In this document: positions 44,988 to 53,062 of the stretch, in pieces
Position numbering within the stretch: the stretch's first letter is position 1
How the letters are laid out: each line of letters begins with the position of its first letter
From: a virus
Direction: 5' to 3' (one strand)
Length of the DNA: 64,000 nucleotides
IMG/VR virus record: IMGVR_UViG_3300021197_001481
Span: 22,817-86,816 of that record
Position numbers and translations under genes: made by a program
The notes under the pieces: model-generated
What the model was told of the DNA's origin: nothing
Database searches by the model: none
What the model saw: the letters and a program-made list of their open reading frames with translations, nothing else

Positions 44988-45675
44988 AACGACAACTAAA
45001 ATGAAACTATCAAAACAATCAATCGACATTCTAAAAAACTTCAATGGAGTAAATGCAAATCTCCATATCGTTCCCGGTAGGGATCAGGTTACTGTTTCTC
45101 CCATGAAGAACATCATGGTCGAAGCAACATTCGAGGAAGATTTTCCCTCCGAGTTTGCTATCTGGGATCTGAGTAAGTTCCTCGGAACAATTTCTTTGTT
45201 CGAGGATCCTGAACTAGAATTCCACGACAAGCATGTAACCATCTCTAGTGGTTCTACTGACGTTGTGTATCACTATGCAGAACCGAAACTCGTTAAGGGT
45301 TGTAGACCCGACCGAGAATTTAATATGCCAGAAACCGTTGTTCACTTCGATCTCTCAAACAGAGAATTTATTGAACTTCAACGTGCGTCTGCTGTTCTCC
45401 GTCTTCCCGATCTTTGTATTACGGATAATGATGGATCTATTGATCTCATCTCGATGGACAAGAATGATGTAACTAGTAACCGTTACTCTATCACCGTTTC
45501 AGAAGAAGCACCTGATGCTTCTTTCAAGATGTATCTTAAGAGTGAATATCTTAAGTTGCTCCCCGGTGATTACTCGGTCGCTATTTCGGATAAGGTTGTG
45601 AGTCGTTTCACAAATAACGATATCAATCTTACTTATTACATTGCTCTTGACTCGGACTCCGTATACAATGGTTGA
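44974..45675 (+). CDS. 45: Sliding clamp gp45
   Basis: About 233 residues (T4: 228). The sequence MKLSKQSIDILKNFNGVNANL, which starts ten residues in, aligns with the T4 start MKLSKDTTALLKNF; the later FAIWDLSKFLGTISLFEDPEL and C-terminal TYYIALDSDS also match. The ATG at 44974 is chosen for the preceding GAGG; ATGs at 44956 and 45001 (exact T4 equivalent) are alternatives. Trimer ring for polymerase processivity and late transcription with gp55. Confidence 0.93.
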   Translation: MTTTETTTKMKLSKQSIDILKNFNGVNANLHIVPGRDQVTVSPMKNIMVEATFEEDFPSEFAIWDLSKFLGTISLFEDPELEFHDKHVTISSGSTDVVYHYAEPKLVKGCRPDREFNMPETVVHFDLSNREFIELQRASAVLRLPDLCITDNDGSIDLISMDKNDVTSNRYSITVSEEAPDASFKMYLKSEYLKLLPGDYSVAISDKVVSRFTNNDINLTYYIALDSDSVYNG

Positions 45676-45679
45676 AACT

Positions 45680-46618
45680 ATGACAGAAGAATTTTTGTGG
45701 GTTGAAAAGTATCGCCCCCAGACAATTGAAGATTGCGTTCTACCTGAAGAACTAAAAAAGTCCTTCATGGAAATCGTCGAGAGTGGGGAGATGCAGAATC
45801 TCCTCCTCTCTGGCGGTCCCGGTTGTGGCAAGACTACCGTTGCACGGGCATTGTGTGATGAACTAGATTGTGATCATATCGTAATCAACTGTTCAGAAGA
45901 TGGGAACATTGATACACTTCGCACGAAGATCCGAAACTTTGCTAGTACGATTTCTCTATCTGAACGGAAGAAGGTTGTGATCCTAGATGAGTTCGATTAT
46001 TCAAACGCTCAGTCTACACAACCAGCACTTCGTGGTTTTATCGAAGAGTTCTCAAAGAACTGTCGGTTTGTTCTGACATGTAATTACAAGAACAGGATTA
46101 TCGAACCACTTCATTCACGATGCACATGTATCGACTTCCGTTTTGGTGCAAACGAAAAGAAGCAGTTGATGCCTTCTTTCTTAAATCGCATTGAGTTTAT
46201 TCTAAATGCAGAAGGCGTTGGTTATGACCAGCGAGTTATTGCCAAGTTGATCACTCGCTATGCTCCAGACTGGAGACGTATTATCAATGAGTGTCAACGC
46301 TATGCAGTCGGGGGCGATATTGATGTGGGTGTTCTCTCCGAGTCGGGCGATGTTAAGGTCGTAGAATTGATGAAGTATCTTAAAGACAAGGATTTCACCA
46401 GCGTCCGTAAGTGGGTCTCTACCAATATCCACAATGACCAGAGTCTAATCTTCCGGAAGATCTATGACTGTCTTTATGAAAAGATGCAACCGCAGTCTAT
46501 TCCGAGTGCAGTTCTGATTCTTGCAGATTACCAATACAAGGCAGCGTTTGTTGCTGATGCCGAGATTAATCTCACCGCATGTCTTACTAATATCATGATG
46601 GAATGTGATCTGAAATGA
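45680..46618 (+). CDS. 44: Clamp loader large subunit gp44
   Basis: 312 residues from ATG 45680 (T4: 319); an in-frame ATG at 45668 would add four residues and overlap gene 45. FLWVEKYRP at 5-13, Walker A GGPGCGKT at 45-52, Walker B ILDEFD at 101-106, sensor LTCNYKNRI and the arginine-finger motif SRC at 146-148. With gp62 it opens and loads gp45. Confidence 0.95.
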   Translation: MTEEFLWVEKYRPQTIEDCVLPEELKKSFMEIVESGEMQNLLLSGGPGCGKTTVARALCDELDCDHIVINCSEDGNIDTLRTKIRNFASTISLSERKKVVILDEFDYSNAQSTQPALRGFIEEFSKNCRFVLTCNYKNRIIEPLHSRCTCIDFRFGANEKKQLMPSFLNRIEFILNAEGVGYDQRVIAKLITRYAPDWRRIINECQRYAVGGDIDVGVLSESGDVKVVELMKYLKDKDFTSVRKWVSTNIHNDQSLIFRKIYDCLYEKMQPQSIPSAVLILADYQYKAAFVADAEINLTACLTNIMMECDLK

Positions 46619-47244
46619 CCTATTCGCAATTTGGACAAGATGATAAGATTTTAGAAATATTTGATGGTATTACAGATGGATATTTTTTGGATGTGGGCGC
46701 ACATTCAAGTGGAGAGGATACTCTTTTATTGGAAGAACTGGGGTGGTCTGGAATTTGTATTGAACCATTGGATAAGGAATTTTCTACACTAGTAAGTAAA
46801 CGAAAATGTATTTGTAAGAATATATGTATTGGTGATAAGAACGGAGAAGTTGATTTTCTCATGAATGAAGGATATACTTCTGCACTAAGCGGTGTACTAG
46901 AGTATTATTGTGATGCCCATAAACAAAGAATACAAACCGAGAAGAATAGTATGGGAGGACAAAGTTTTCTTATTAAAAGAGAGATGAAAACACTAACAAC
47001 TCTTTTAGATGAAGAAAACGCCCCGTCACATATTGAAGTGTTGAAGATAGATGCTGAAGGTGGAGAATTTTCAATTCTCTCTGGTATTGACTTCTCAAAG
47101 TATACATTCGACTTAATTACTATCGAAGGAAATTATCAAGAAGAAGTTGATCGGTGTGTTTCTCTTCTCTCCGAGAATGGGTATTCGTTTTTAAAGTTTG
47201 TTGGAATAGATATATTTTTCGGGAGAACCAATGAATCTGAGTGA
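46615..47244 (+). CDS. FkbM-family methyltransferase inserted between clamp-loader genes
   Basis: 209 residues, the usual FkbM domain size. SAM motif FLDVGAH at 24-30 followed by SSGEDTLLLE, acidic E50 in GICIEP, and the later VLKIDAEGGEFSIL at about 141-154 that is diagnostic for the family. FkbM enzymes O-methylate sugars or small molecules. It overlaps gene 44 by four bases and gene 62 by 14, so it is fully built into the replication operon. It may modify glycans made by the downstream cassette; that link is inference. Confidence 0.85.
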   Translation: MTYSQFGQDDKILEIFDGITDGYFLDVGAHSSGEDTLLLEELGWSGICIEPLDKEFSTLVSKRKCICKNICIGDKNGEVDFLMNEGYTSALSGVLEYYCDAHKQRIQTEKNSMGGQSFLIKREMKTLTTLLDEENAPSHIEVLKIDAEGGEFSILSGIDFSKYTFDLITIEGNYQEEVDRCVSLLSENGYSFLKFVGIDIFFGRTNESE

Positions 47245-47608
47245 AGTTCTTAATTCAGTCAACTACAACAAAGAGGATATATTCCAAGATCTGCCCGATG
47301 TGACAGAGAAGGAATATGTTCCCTTTGTTGTTAACAAGTGTTTGTCGTATTTTCCTGACACGATTATACAGGCAAACAACATGAATATGCATCATGGAAT
47401 TGATCCTAAGATGCAGTATCATTATCTGAAAAATTCAATCAGGAAGAGGAAAAGATTCTCTAAGTGGAATAAAGCGACTACTCCAGAGAGTCTGGAACTT
47501 GTCAAGAAGCACTATGGATATTCTAACCAGAAAGCAGAGGAGGCACTTAGAATCCTCACTCACAAGCAGTTAGAACACCTTGAAAACCTACATAAAGGAG
47601 AATCGTAA
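47231..47608 (+). CDS. 62: Clamp loader small subunit gp62
   Basis: 125 residues, shorter than T4 gp62 (187), as is common in marine relatives. Recognised by PFVVNKCLSYFPDTIIQANNMN (residues about 31-52, in parts), QYHYLKNSIRKRKRFSKW and the position before regA. It bridges the gp44 tetramer to the clamp. Starts within the FkbM gene. Confidence 0.88.
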   Translation: MNLSEVLNSVNYNKEDIFQDLPDVTEKEYVPFVVNKCLSYFPDTIIQANNMNMHHGIDPKMQYHYLKNSIRKRKRFSKWNKATTPESLELVKKHYGYSNQKAEEALRILTHKQLEHLENLHKGES

Positions 47609-47635
47609 TGATTTAATTTCAATAAGGTGAAAAAC

Positions 47636-48040
47636 ATGGATGAGAAAATAGAAGTTGAAGATCTCATCGAAGTGACTTTGAACTCCGATGAAGACTTCTT
47701 AAAGGTGAAAGAGACACTAACAAGAATTGGTGTTGCTTCACGAAAAGACAAAAAGTTGTATCAGTCTTGTCATATTCTCCACAAACGAGGAAAGTATTAT
47801 ATTGTACATTTCAAAGAATTGTTTTCTCTTGATGGTCTGAGATCAGATTTTTCCGAAGAAGACGAAGGAAGAAGAAATGCAATTGTTGGGTTACTTGGTG
47901 AATGGGGACTGGTCAATATAGTTGATGTGAATAAATGTTCCGAACCGATGACCCCAATAAGTAAAATTAAGATTATCAAATATTCCGAAAGGAATGATTG
48001 GGAATTGTGTCCTAAATATCATATAGGAAAGTCGAGATAA
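47636..48040 (+). CDS. regA: Translational repressor RegA
   Basis: 134 residues from ATG 47636 with AAGGTG upstream; a GTG at 47627 is an alternative. It matches T4 RegA closely over most of its length: DFLKVKETLTRIGVASRKDK, LYQSCHILHKRGKYYIVHFKE (in parts) and the end CPKYHIG. RegA binds the translation start regions of many early phage messages. In T4 gene 43 follows; here sugar genes follow directly. Confidence 0.95.
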   Translation: MDEKIEVEDLIEVTLNSDEDFLKVKETLTRIGVASRKDKKLYQSCHILHKRGKYYIVHFKELFSLDGLRSDFSEEDEGRRNAIVGLLGEWGLVNIVDVNKCSEPMTPISKIKIIKYSERNDWELCPKYHIGKSR

Positions 48041-48047
48041 GTTCGCT

Positions 48048-48710
48048 ATGAAAATTGATCTTTGTAATGTTCCAGTGAGGTGGATTAATGTTGATACCGC
48101 CACCGAAAATGCTAAATTAATGGAAGAGTTGTTCGAGCGACTAAGTATGAAAAATACTAGTCGCTTTTCTGCAATCACGAATGTCGATCCCCATGAGGGA
48201 GTTCGTCCCGGAGAAGAACACTATAGGAATTGTGCGGAGTCACATTTTGCTATTCTCCAAGAAGCAATCGATAATAAATCTTTTCCTGTTTTGATTCTCG
48301 AAGATGACGTAGATATTGAAGAGTCTGTCTTTACTACGAACCTAGACAATATTCCAGATGATGCTGATGCTATTTACATGGGAACTTCTCATGGAGACAA
48401 TAGGTATTCTGCTAAGGATGTCGGTGGTGGGTGGATGAAAATTGAAAGAGTATTTGCCACACATTCTATCATGTGGTTGAATGAAAAGATGGCAAAGGAA
48501 GTAATTGAAACAGGGAAGAGGTGGATCTATGAGAGGAACCATCCATTTGATGTGGGTATTGCATATGAACTACAACCAAAGTTCAACGTATACGCACCAC
48601 ATGTTCCTTTCTTTTTTCAAGCAGACGCGAAGAATAACAAAAACAAATGGGAGTCACTTACAAGAACTCCTCTTAGGAGAGAGAAGAAATTCTCGGTATT
48701 TTCAATATGA
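48048..48710 (+). CDS. Glycosyltransferase family 25-like protein
   Basis: 220 residues. A GT-A fold enzyme with VRWINVDTATENA near the N-terminus, ESHFAILQEAIDNKSFPVLILEDDVDI (about 64-90, in parts) containing the metal-binding LEDDV at 84-88, and a C-terminal PHVPFFFQ. This is the layout of LPS-type GT25 galactosyltransferases. Seven bases after regA, first gene of the sugar cassette. A second member lies at 53059. Donor and acceptor are unknown. Confidence 0.75.
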   Translation: MKIDLCNVPVRWINVDTATENAKLMEELFERLSMKNTSRFSAITNVDPHEGVRPGEEHYRNCAESHFAILQEAIDNKSFPVLILEDDVDIEESVFTTNLDNIPDDADAIYMGTSHGDNRYSAKDVGGGWMKIERVFATHSIMWLNEKMAKEVIETGKRWIYERNHPFDVGIAYELQPKFNVYAPHVPFFFQADAKNNKNKWESLTRTPLRREKKFSVFSI

Positions 48711-49504
48711 AAACAATAAGTTTTAATTTACTGGGTGACTATGGTCGCTTGGGAAACTCAATGTTTCAATGTGCTGCTGTGATAGGATCTGCGAAACATT
48801 CGGGACATGAACCAGTTTGTAATATTTCTAATATACCTCTTATTAAAGAGTGTTTTGAACTTGAATATATACGAGATGGAATAACTGATCCTGATTTTTT
48901 TGTATATGAAGATGATGATGGTACATACGTCAATGAGGCAGAAGACTTTCCACCACAATACAGCATTGATCTCCGGGGTTATTTCCAAACAGAAAAATAT
49001 TTCAGAAATGCTAAGAATGAGGTTCGAGAAAATTTTAGTTTTAAACAACACATTAGGGATATTGCTATCAATAAAATTCCAGAAGATGTTTGTGTTTCTG
49101 TACATGTACGCCGTGGTGACTATGTTGTATTGGGCAGTTATCATCCTACACAACCTGTCGAATATTATCGAGAAGCACTATCTTTATTTCCAAATCATCG
49201 TCCTGTATTTTTCTCTGACGATATTGCTTGGTGTAAAGAAAACTTTTCGGATATACCCGGAGCAATCTTTACAGAAAATGAAAATACATTAAATCTCAGT
49301 GCTGCGTTGAATTCTGATATCTCTGGTTATGTTGATATGTGTGCAATGTCTTTTTGTAATGATCATATTATTGCCAACAGTAGTTTTAGTTGGTGGGGTG
49401 CTTGGTTGGGACAGGGTAATGTTGTCGCACCAAAAAACTGGTTTGGTCCTGCAATTAGTAAAAATCCTAATGATATTTGCCCTGACCACTGGACTTTGAT
49501 ATAA
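48707..49504 (+). CDS. GT11 alpha-1,2-fucosyltransferase-like enzyme (copy 1)
   Basis: 265 residues. GT11 motifs are clear: GRLGNSMFQ (13-21), the GDP-binding HVRRGDY (133-139), FFSDDIAWCKENF (168-180) and SSFSWWGAWLG (226-236). Family members add L-fucose, or in E. coli O55-type strains L-colitose, in alpha-1,2 linkage to galactose. ATGA overlap with the GT25 gene. The adjacent copy at 49547 is a diverged paralogue, so two linkages or acceptors are likely. Confidence 0.9.
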   Translation: MKTISFNLLGDYGRLGNSMFQCAAVIGSAKHSGHEPVCNISNIPLIKECFELEYIRDGITDPDFFVYEDDDGTYVNEAEDFPPQYSIDLRGYFQTEKYFRNAKNEVRENFSFKQHIRDIAINKIPEDVCVSVHVRRGDYVVLGSYHPTQPVEYYREALSLFPNHRPVFFSDDIAWCKENFSDIPGAIFTENENTLNLSAALNSDISGYVDMCAMSFCNDHIIANSSFSWWGAWLGQGNVVAPKNWFGPAISKNPNDICPDHWTLI

Positions 49505-49509
49505 AGAAG

Positions 49510-49538
49510 TTGACAGGTAATACATTATGTGGTATACT
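49510..49538 (+). promoter_or_regulatory. Consensus sigma70 promoter with near-zero leader
   Basis: TTGACA (49510-49515) and TATACT (49533-49538) with a 17-base spacer. The ATG at 49547 is eight bases after the -10, so the transcript would begin at about the start codon. It is the only gap in the 12 kb of overlapping sugar genes and would drive the second half of the cassette. Confidence 0.75.
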
Positions 49539-49546
49539 TATAAACT

Positions 49547-50332
49547 ATGACGATACTCAGTTTTAACAATACAGGACAAAACAGTCTTGGGTGGAGACTT
49601 GGAAATCAGATGTTCCAGTATGCAAGTCTTCTCGGTATTGCAACAAAGAATGAATTGACTCCCTACTTTAATATTACAGACACATATTTGGGTGACTGTT
49701 TTAAACTTGGTGGTGTGGTTAACAAAGTTCAAGAAGAAGAACATTATAATATTTTTGATGGTAATCCCTACTTCAACCCCGGACTATTTAATTTAGACAA
49801 CAATTTAAACTTTGATTTAAATGGATATCTTCAAACAGAAAAGTATTTCTCACACTGCGAAACACAGGTTAAAAAAGAGTTTCAGTTTAAAGATGACATA
49901 GAGGATCGAGCAAAAAAGTTTCTACCAGAAGGTCAACTCGTATCCTTACATGTGAGACGAGGGGACTACCTAAACAAACCAGACTATCATACAAACTTAC
50001 AAATTGCATATTATGAAAGTGCAATGGAAAAGTTTAAAGACCATAGTCCTATTATATTTTCTGATGATATTGATTGGTGTAGAGAAAATTTATCTCACAT
50101 ATCAAAAGAAGTGCATTTTTCGGACAACCCACCTGAAGATGGAAACACTGGTGTATATGATGATCTTTGTATGATGACCATGTGTGATGGACATATTATT
50201 GCTAATAGCAGTTTTAGTTGGTGGGGTGCTTATCTTGGAGGTGGGACTACTGTTGCTCCTGTACATTGGAATGGTCCTGATGCTCCTCAGAATTTTCAAG
50301 ATATCTATCTTAAGGAGTGGATTCTTTTATGA
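49547..50332 (+). CDS. GT11 alpha-1,2-fucosyltransferase-like enzyme (copy 2)
   Basis: 261 residues with the same motif set as copy 1: WRLGNQMFQYASL (17-29), HVRRGDY (135-141), IFSDDIDWCREN and SSFSWWGAYLGGG. The N-terminal RLGNQMFQY is the more canonical version. It has its own promoter and no SD. It overlaps the next gene by four bases when that gene starts at ATG 50329. Confidence 0.9.
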   Translation: MTILSFNNTGQNSLGWRLGNQMFQYASLLGIATKNELTPYFNITDTYLGDCFKLGGVVNKVQEEEHYNIFDGNPYFNPGLFNLDNNLNFDLNGYLQTEKYFSHCETQVKKEFQFKDDIEDRAKKFLPEGQLVSLHVRRGDYLNKPDYHTNLQIAYYESAMEKFKDHSPIIFSDDIDWCRENLSHISKEVHFSDNPPEDGNTGVYDDLCMMTMCDGHIIANSSFSWWGAYLGGGTTVAPVHWNGPDAPQNFQDIYLKEWILL

Positions 50333-51237
50333 TTGATTCAGATAAAATTTTAGTAACAGGCGGTGGTGGTCTGGTTGGTTCTTGTGTGACAGGAACCCAC
50401 AAACCTCGATCAAGTGAAGTTGATCTCATGAATTTCAATGAGATCGATTCATACATTCGTGACAATAATATTGATTATGTTGTTCACTGTGCAGCAAGAG
50501 TCGGTGGTGTCAAAGAAAACTCTGAGAAACTAGGAGAGTTCTTTTATCAAAATATACAGATGAACCTCAATCTACTTGAGGCATGTAGGGTGAATAATGT
50601 TAAGAAGGTAGTCTCAACACTAACCACTTGCATTTTCCCTGCCGAAGCAACATACCCTCTCACATATGATCAACTCCACAACGGAGAACCACATGAATCA
50701 AACTACGGTTATGCATATGCCAAGAGGATGTTGGAGATCAACTCTAGAGCATACCGAGATCAGTATGGGATGAACATTGTTAATATTATTCCATGTAACG
50801 TATACGGTCCAAGAGATAATTTCAATGTTCAGGAAGGACACGTTGTTCCGGGTTTGATTAACAAAGCATATCATGCAAAATGGAGTGGATCACCTCTCCA
50901 AGTATGGGGTGATGGTTCTCCGCTCAGAGAATTTTTGTACTCTGAGGATCTGGGGAAGATCATGGACTGGGTTCTACATAATTACAATGATCCAGAACCG
51001 TTGGTTGCCTCGCCAGACGAGGAAATCTCAATTGGACACGTTGCCGAAAAACTTAAGGAAATTTATGGGTTGGACGAACTTGTGTTCCAAGACGACATGC
51101 CTATGGGTCAACTAAGAAAACCATCAGACAATAGTAAACTAAAGAGTCTACTAGACTTCGAGTTTACATCGTTTGATGATGGACTAGAAAAAACCGTATC
51201 TTGGTTTGACAATAATTATGAAAGTGCTAGAAAATGA
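50329..51237 (+). CDS. fcl: GDP-L-fucose synthase-like epimerase/reductase (possible GDP-colitose synthase)
   Basis: 302 residues from ATG 50329 (a GTG at 50317 is also in frame). NADP-binding VTGGGGLVGS (9-18), TTCIFP with Cys101, YAYAK with Tyr128 and Lys132, and GHVVP with His171, the catalytic set of the GDP-fucose synthases; Ser of the bacterial SSCIYP is Thr here. The wording HNGEPHESNYGYAYAKRM and NYESARK is much closer to the animal enzyme (TSTA3/GFUS, from memory) than to E. coli Fcl. Next to a ColD-like gene it may act as ColC. No Gmd is in the window. Confidence 0.85.
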   Translation: MIDSDKILVTGGGGLVGSCVTGTHKPRSSEVDLMNFNEIDSYIRDNNIDYVVHCAARVGGVKENSEKLGEFFYQNIQMNLNLLEACRVNNVKKVVSTLTTCIFPAEATYPLTYDQLHNGEPHESNYGYAYAKRMLEINSRAYRDQYGMNIVNIIPCNVYGPRDNFNVQEGHVVPGLINKAYHAKWSGSPLQVWGDGSPLREFLYSEDLGKIMDWVLHNYNDPEPLVASPDEEISIGHVAEKLKEIYGLDELVFQDDMPMGQLRKPSDNSKLKSLLDFEFTSFDDGLEKTVSWFDNNYESARK

Positions 51238-52373
51238 AAACTTGGAAACTAATGGACAAAGCAATCACTGCCGACCAGCGGGAAAGATTGTCAGATTTCA
51301 TACTAAATGAAGACAAGTTTTCTCAGGGAAAATATGTCCGAGAGTTTGAAGAAAAGTGGTCTGCATGGCAGGGTTGTAAGTATTCTGTCTTTGTTAACTC
51401 GGGATCATCTGCAAATTTTCTAGCAGTCCATGCTATGGAACGTCGAGGAGATGGACGAGATATGTGGGTCTCTCAAGCGTGTACATGGGCAACTACTGTC
51501 AGTCCAATCATGTTGTCTGGAAATAACCTACAGTTGTGTGACGTAAACATTCCCACACTGTCACCCAACATAGATTGTTTGAATCTTGTAATTGATAGAA
51601 TGAAACCAAACTATCTTTTTCTCGCAAACCTTCTAGGGTTTTCTGCACTAAGTGATGATCTACTACAGATCTGCGATGAAAATAAAATTACCCTCCTTGA
51701 AGATTGTTGTGAGTCTCATGGAGCAACATTTAAAGGAGAGAAGGTAGGTAATTTTGGAAAGGTTTCTACGTTCTCTTTCTTTTATGGTCATCATATGACA
51801 ACCATTGAAGGTGGTATGTGTTGCACAAACGACGAAGAAGTTTATGAAAAACTCCTCCTACTAAGATCACATGGACTACACCGAGAACTTCCAGAAACAT
51901 CAAGAGAGAGGTATGAAGATAAACTTGTAGATGAAAATTTTACTTTTCTTACTCCGGGTTTTAACGTAAGATCTACAGAACTAAATGCTTTGCTTGGAAT
52001 TATGCAATTGGAAAATCTAGATGAAAATATTCAAATCCGAAAAAACAACTTTGAGATTTTTGCCAGAGGACTAGATCCAAATCGCTTCTATGGTGATTTT
52101 GATATTGAAGAAAATTCTAGTTTCTGTTTTCCAGTTATTATGCGAAAAGAGACACCTGAAAATTTAAGAGAAGAACTCAGTAGGATGGGAGTGGAGACTC
52201 GACCAATCATTGCCGGGAATCTATTTCGTCATCCTTTCATGGATCGTGTCTCACAGTTTAGATTTGATGACAACGCAGAGATTGTTCACAATCATGGTTT
52301 CTATGTTGGTAACAACCACAACGTGAAACCAGAGGACGTTAGTTGGTTGGTTGATTTTTTGAATGAGGTTTGA
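51234..52373 (+). CDS. colD: PLP-fold GDP-4-keto-6-deoxymannose 3-dehydratase-like (ColD-like)
   Basis: 379 residues (ColD: about 388). DegT/DnrJ/EryC1/StrS fold with NSGSSANFLA (55-64) and the cofactor Asp in LLEDCCESHGA (D157). Where aminotransferases of this fold have the Schiff-base lysine, this protein has GHHMTTIEGG (185-194), with His186-His187. A His in place of Lys is the mark of the sugar 3-dehydratases ColD and E1, which remove the 3-hydroxyl. With the neighbouring reductase it would lead to GDP-L-colitose. ATGA overlap upstream. Confidence 0.8.
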   Translation: MKTWKLMDKAITADQRERLSDFILNEDKFSQGKYVREFEEKWSAWQGCKYSVFVNSGSSANFLAVHAMERRGDGRDMWVSQACTWATTVSPIMLSGNNLQLCDVNIPTLSPNIDCLNLVIDRMKPNYLFLANLLGFSALSDDLLQICDENKITLLEDCCESHGATFKGEKVGNFGKVSTFSFFYGHHMTTIEGGMCCTNDEEVYEKLLLLRSHGLHRELPETSRERYEDKLVDENFTFLTPGFNVRSTELNALLGIMQLENLDENIQIRKNNFEIFARGLDPNRFYGDFDIEENSSFCFPVIMRKETPENLREELSRMGVETRPIIAGNLFRHPFMDRVSQFRFDDNAEIVHNHGFYVGNNHNVKPEDVSWLVDFLNEV

Positions 52374-52375
52374 TC

Positions 52376-53062
52376 ATGAAAGTTTTAGTAATGAACATAG
52401 CGACAAACAAATACACACAGTTTGTCGATGATTTTTATAAGTCGTGTGAGCAGTTTTTCCTTCCCAATGTCGATGTGAGTTATCTTTTGTTTACGGATAA
52501 CATGGACTTTGATACTACAGTTAATGTGCCTTTTAGAAAGAGTTATGTTGAGCATAAACCATTTCCAGAACCAACACTAAAAAGATTTCATTACTTCCTA
52601 CAGGAACGAGAGTATATCGAGACGTTTGATTATGTCTTCTACTCTGATGTTGACATGAAATTTGTTCGACCGGTTGATCCCTCTGAAATTTGTTCAGATC
52701 TAACTCTCACAATACATCCTCTGATAAGAAAAAAAGAACAATTTACATACGAAACAAATCCTGAAAGCACTGCCTTTATCGACCCAACCAGAGAAGGTGA
52801 CCATTATTTTTGTGGTGGTTTCAACGGCGGATCTTCCAAAACATTTATGCAGATGTCAGATAATCTTTCTAATAACATTGACAAAGATGAAGAAAGAGAT
52901 ATACTTGCGGTGTGGCATGATGAAAGTCATATAAATCGCTATGCGATAAACAATCCCCCAACGAATATAGTTGATTGGTGTGTTACTGATTGGTATTGGG
53001 GTAGAACAGGACAAGGTAAACTAATTTGTTTATCTAAAGACCACGCGGAGATTAGATCATGA
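52376..53062 (+). CDS. GT6 glycosyltransferase (ABO/alpha-1,3-galactosyltransferase family)
   Basis: 228 residues from ATG 52376 (GAGG seven bases upstream). GT6 core: YSDVDMKF with DXD at 91-93, FTYETNPESTAFI (123-135), YFCGGFNGG (144-152) and AVWHDESHINRY (178-189) with the catalytic Glu183. The animal A/B blood group enzymes share the GGFFGG and WHDESHLN motifs. They add Gal or GalNAc alpha-1,3 to a galactose that carries alpha-1,2-fucose. Most bacterial members have NXN instead of DXD. No membrane anchor. Confidence 0.9.
   Translation: MKVLVMNIATNKYTQFVDDFYKSCEQFFLPNVDVSYLLFTDNMDFDTTVNVPFRKSYVEHKPFPEPTLKRFHYFLQEREYIETFDYVFYSDVDMKFVRPVDPSEICSDLTLTIHPLIRKKEQFTYETNPESTAFIDPTREGDHYFCGGFNGGSSKTFMQMSDNLSNNIDKDEERDILAVWHDESHINRYAINNPPTNIVDWCVTDWYWGRTGQGKLICLSKDHAEIRS

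Noticed and set aside
45680-46618. Host-type DNA polymerase III tau/gamma clamp loader
   Set aside because: The order next to 45, 62 and regA and the T4-like motif set identify gp44.
51234-52373. Simple annotation as sugar aminotransferase
   Set aside because: The lysine needed for transamination is replaced by His in HHMTTIEGG, so a dehydratase is the better call.
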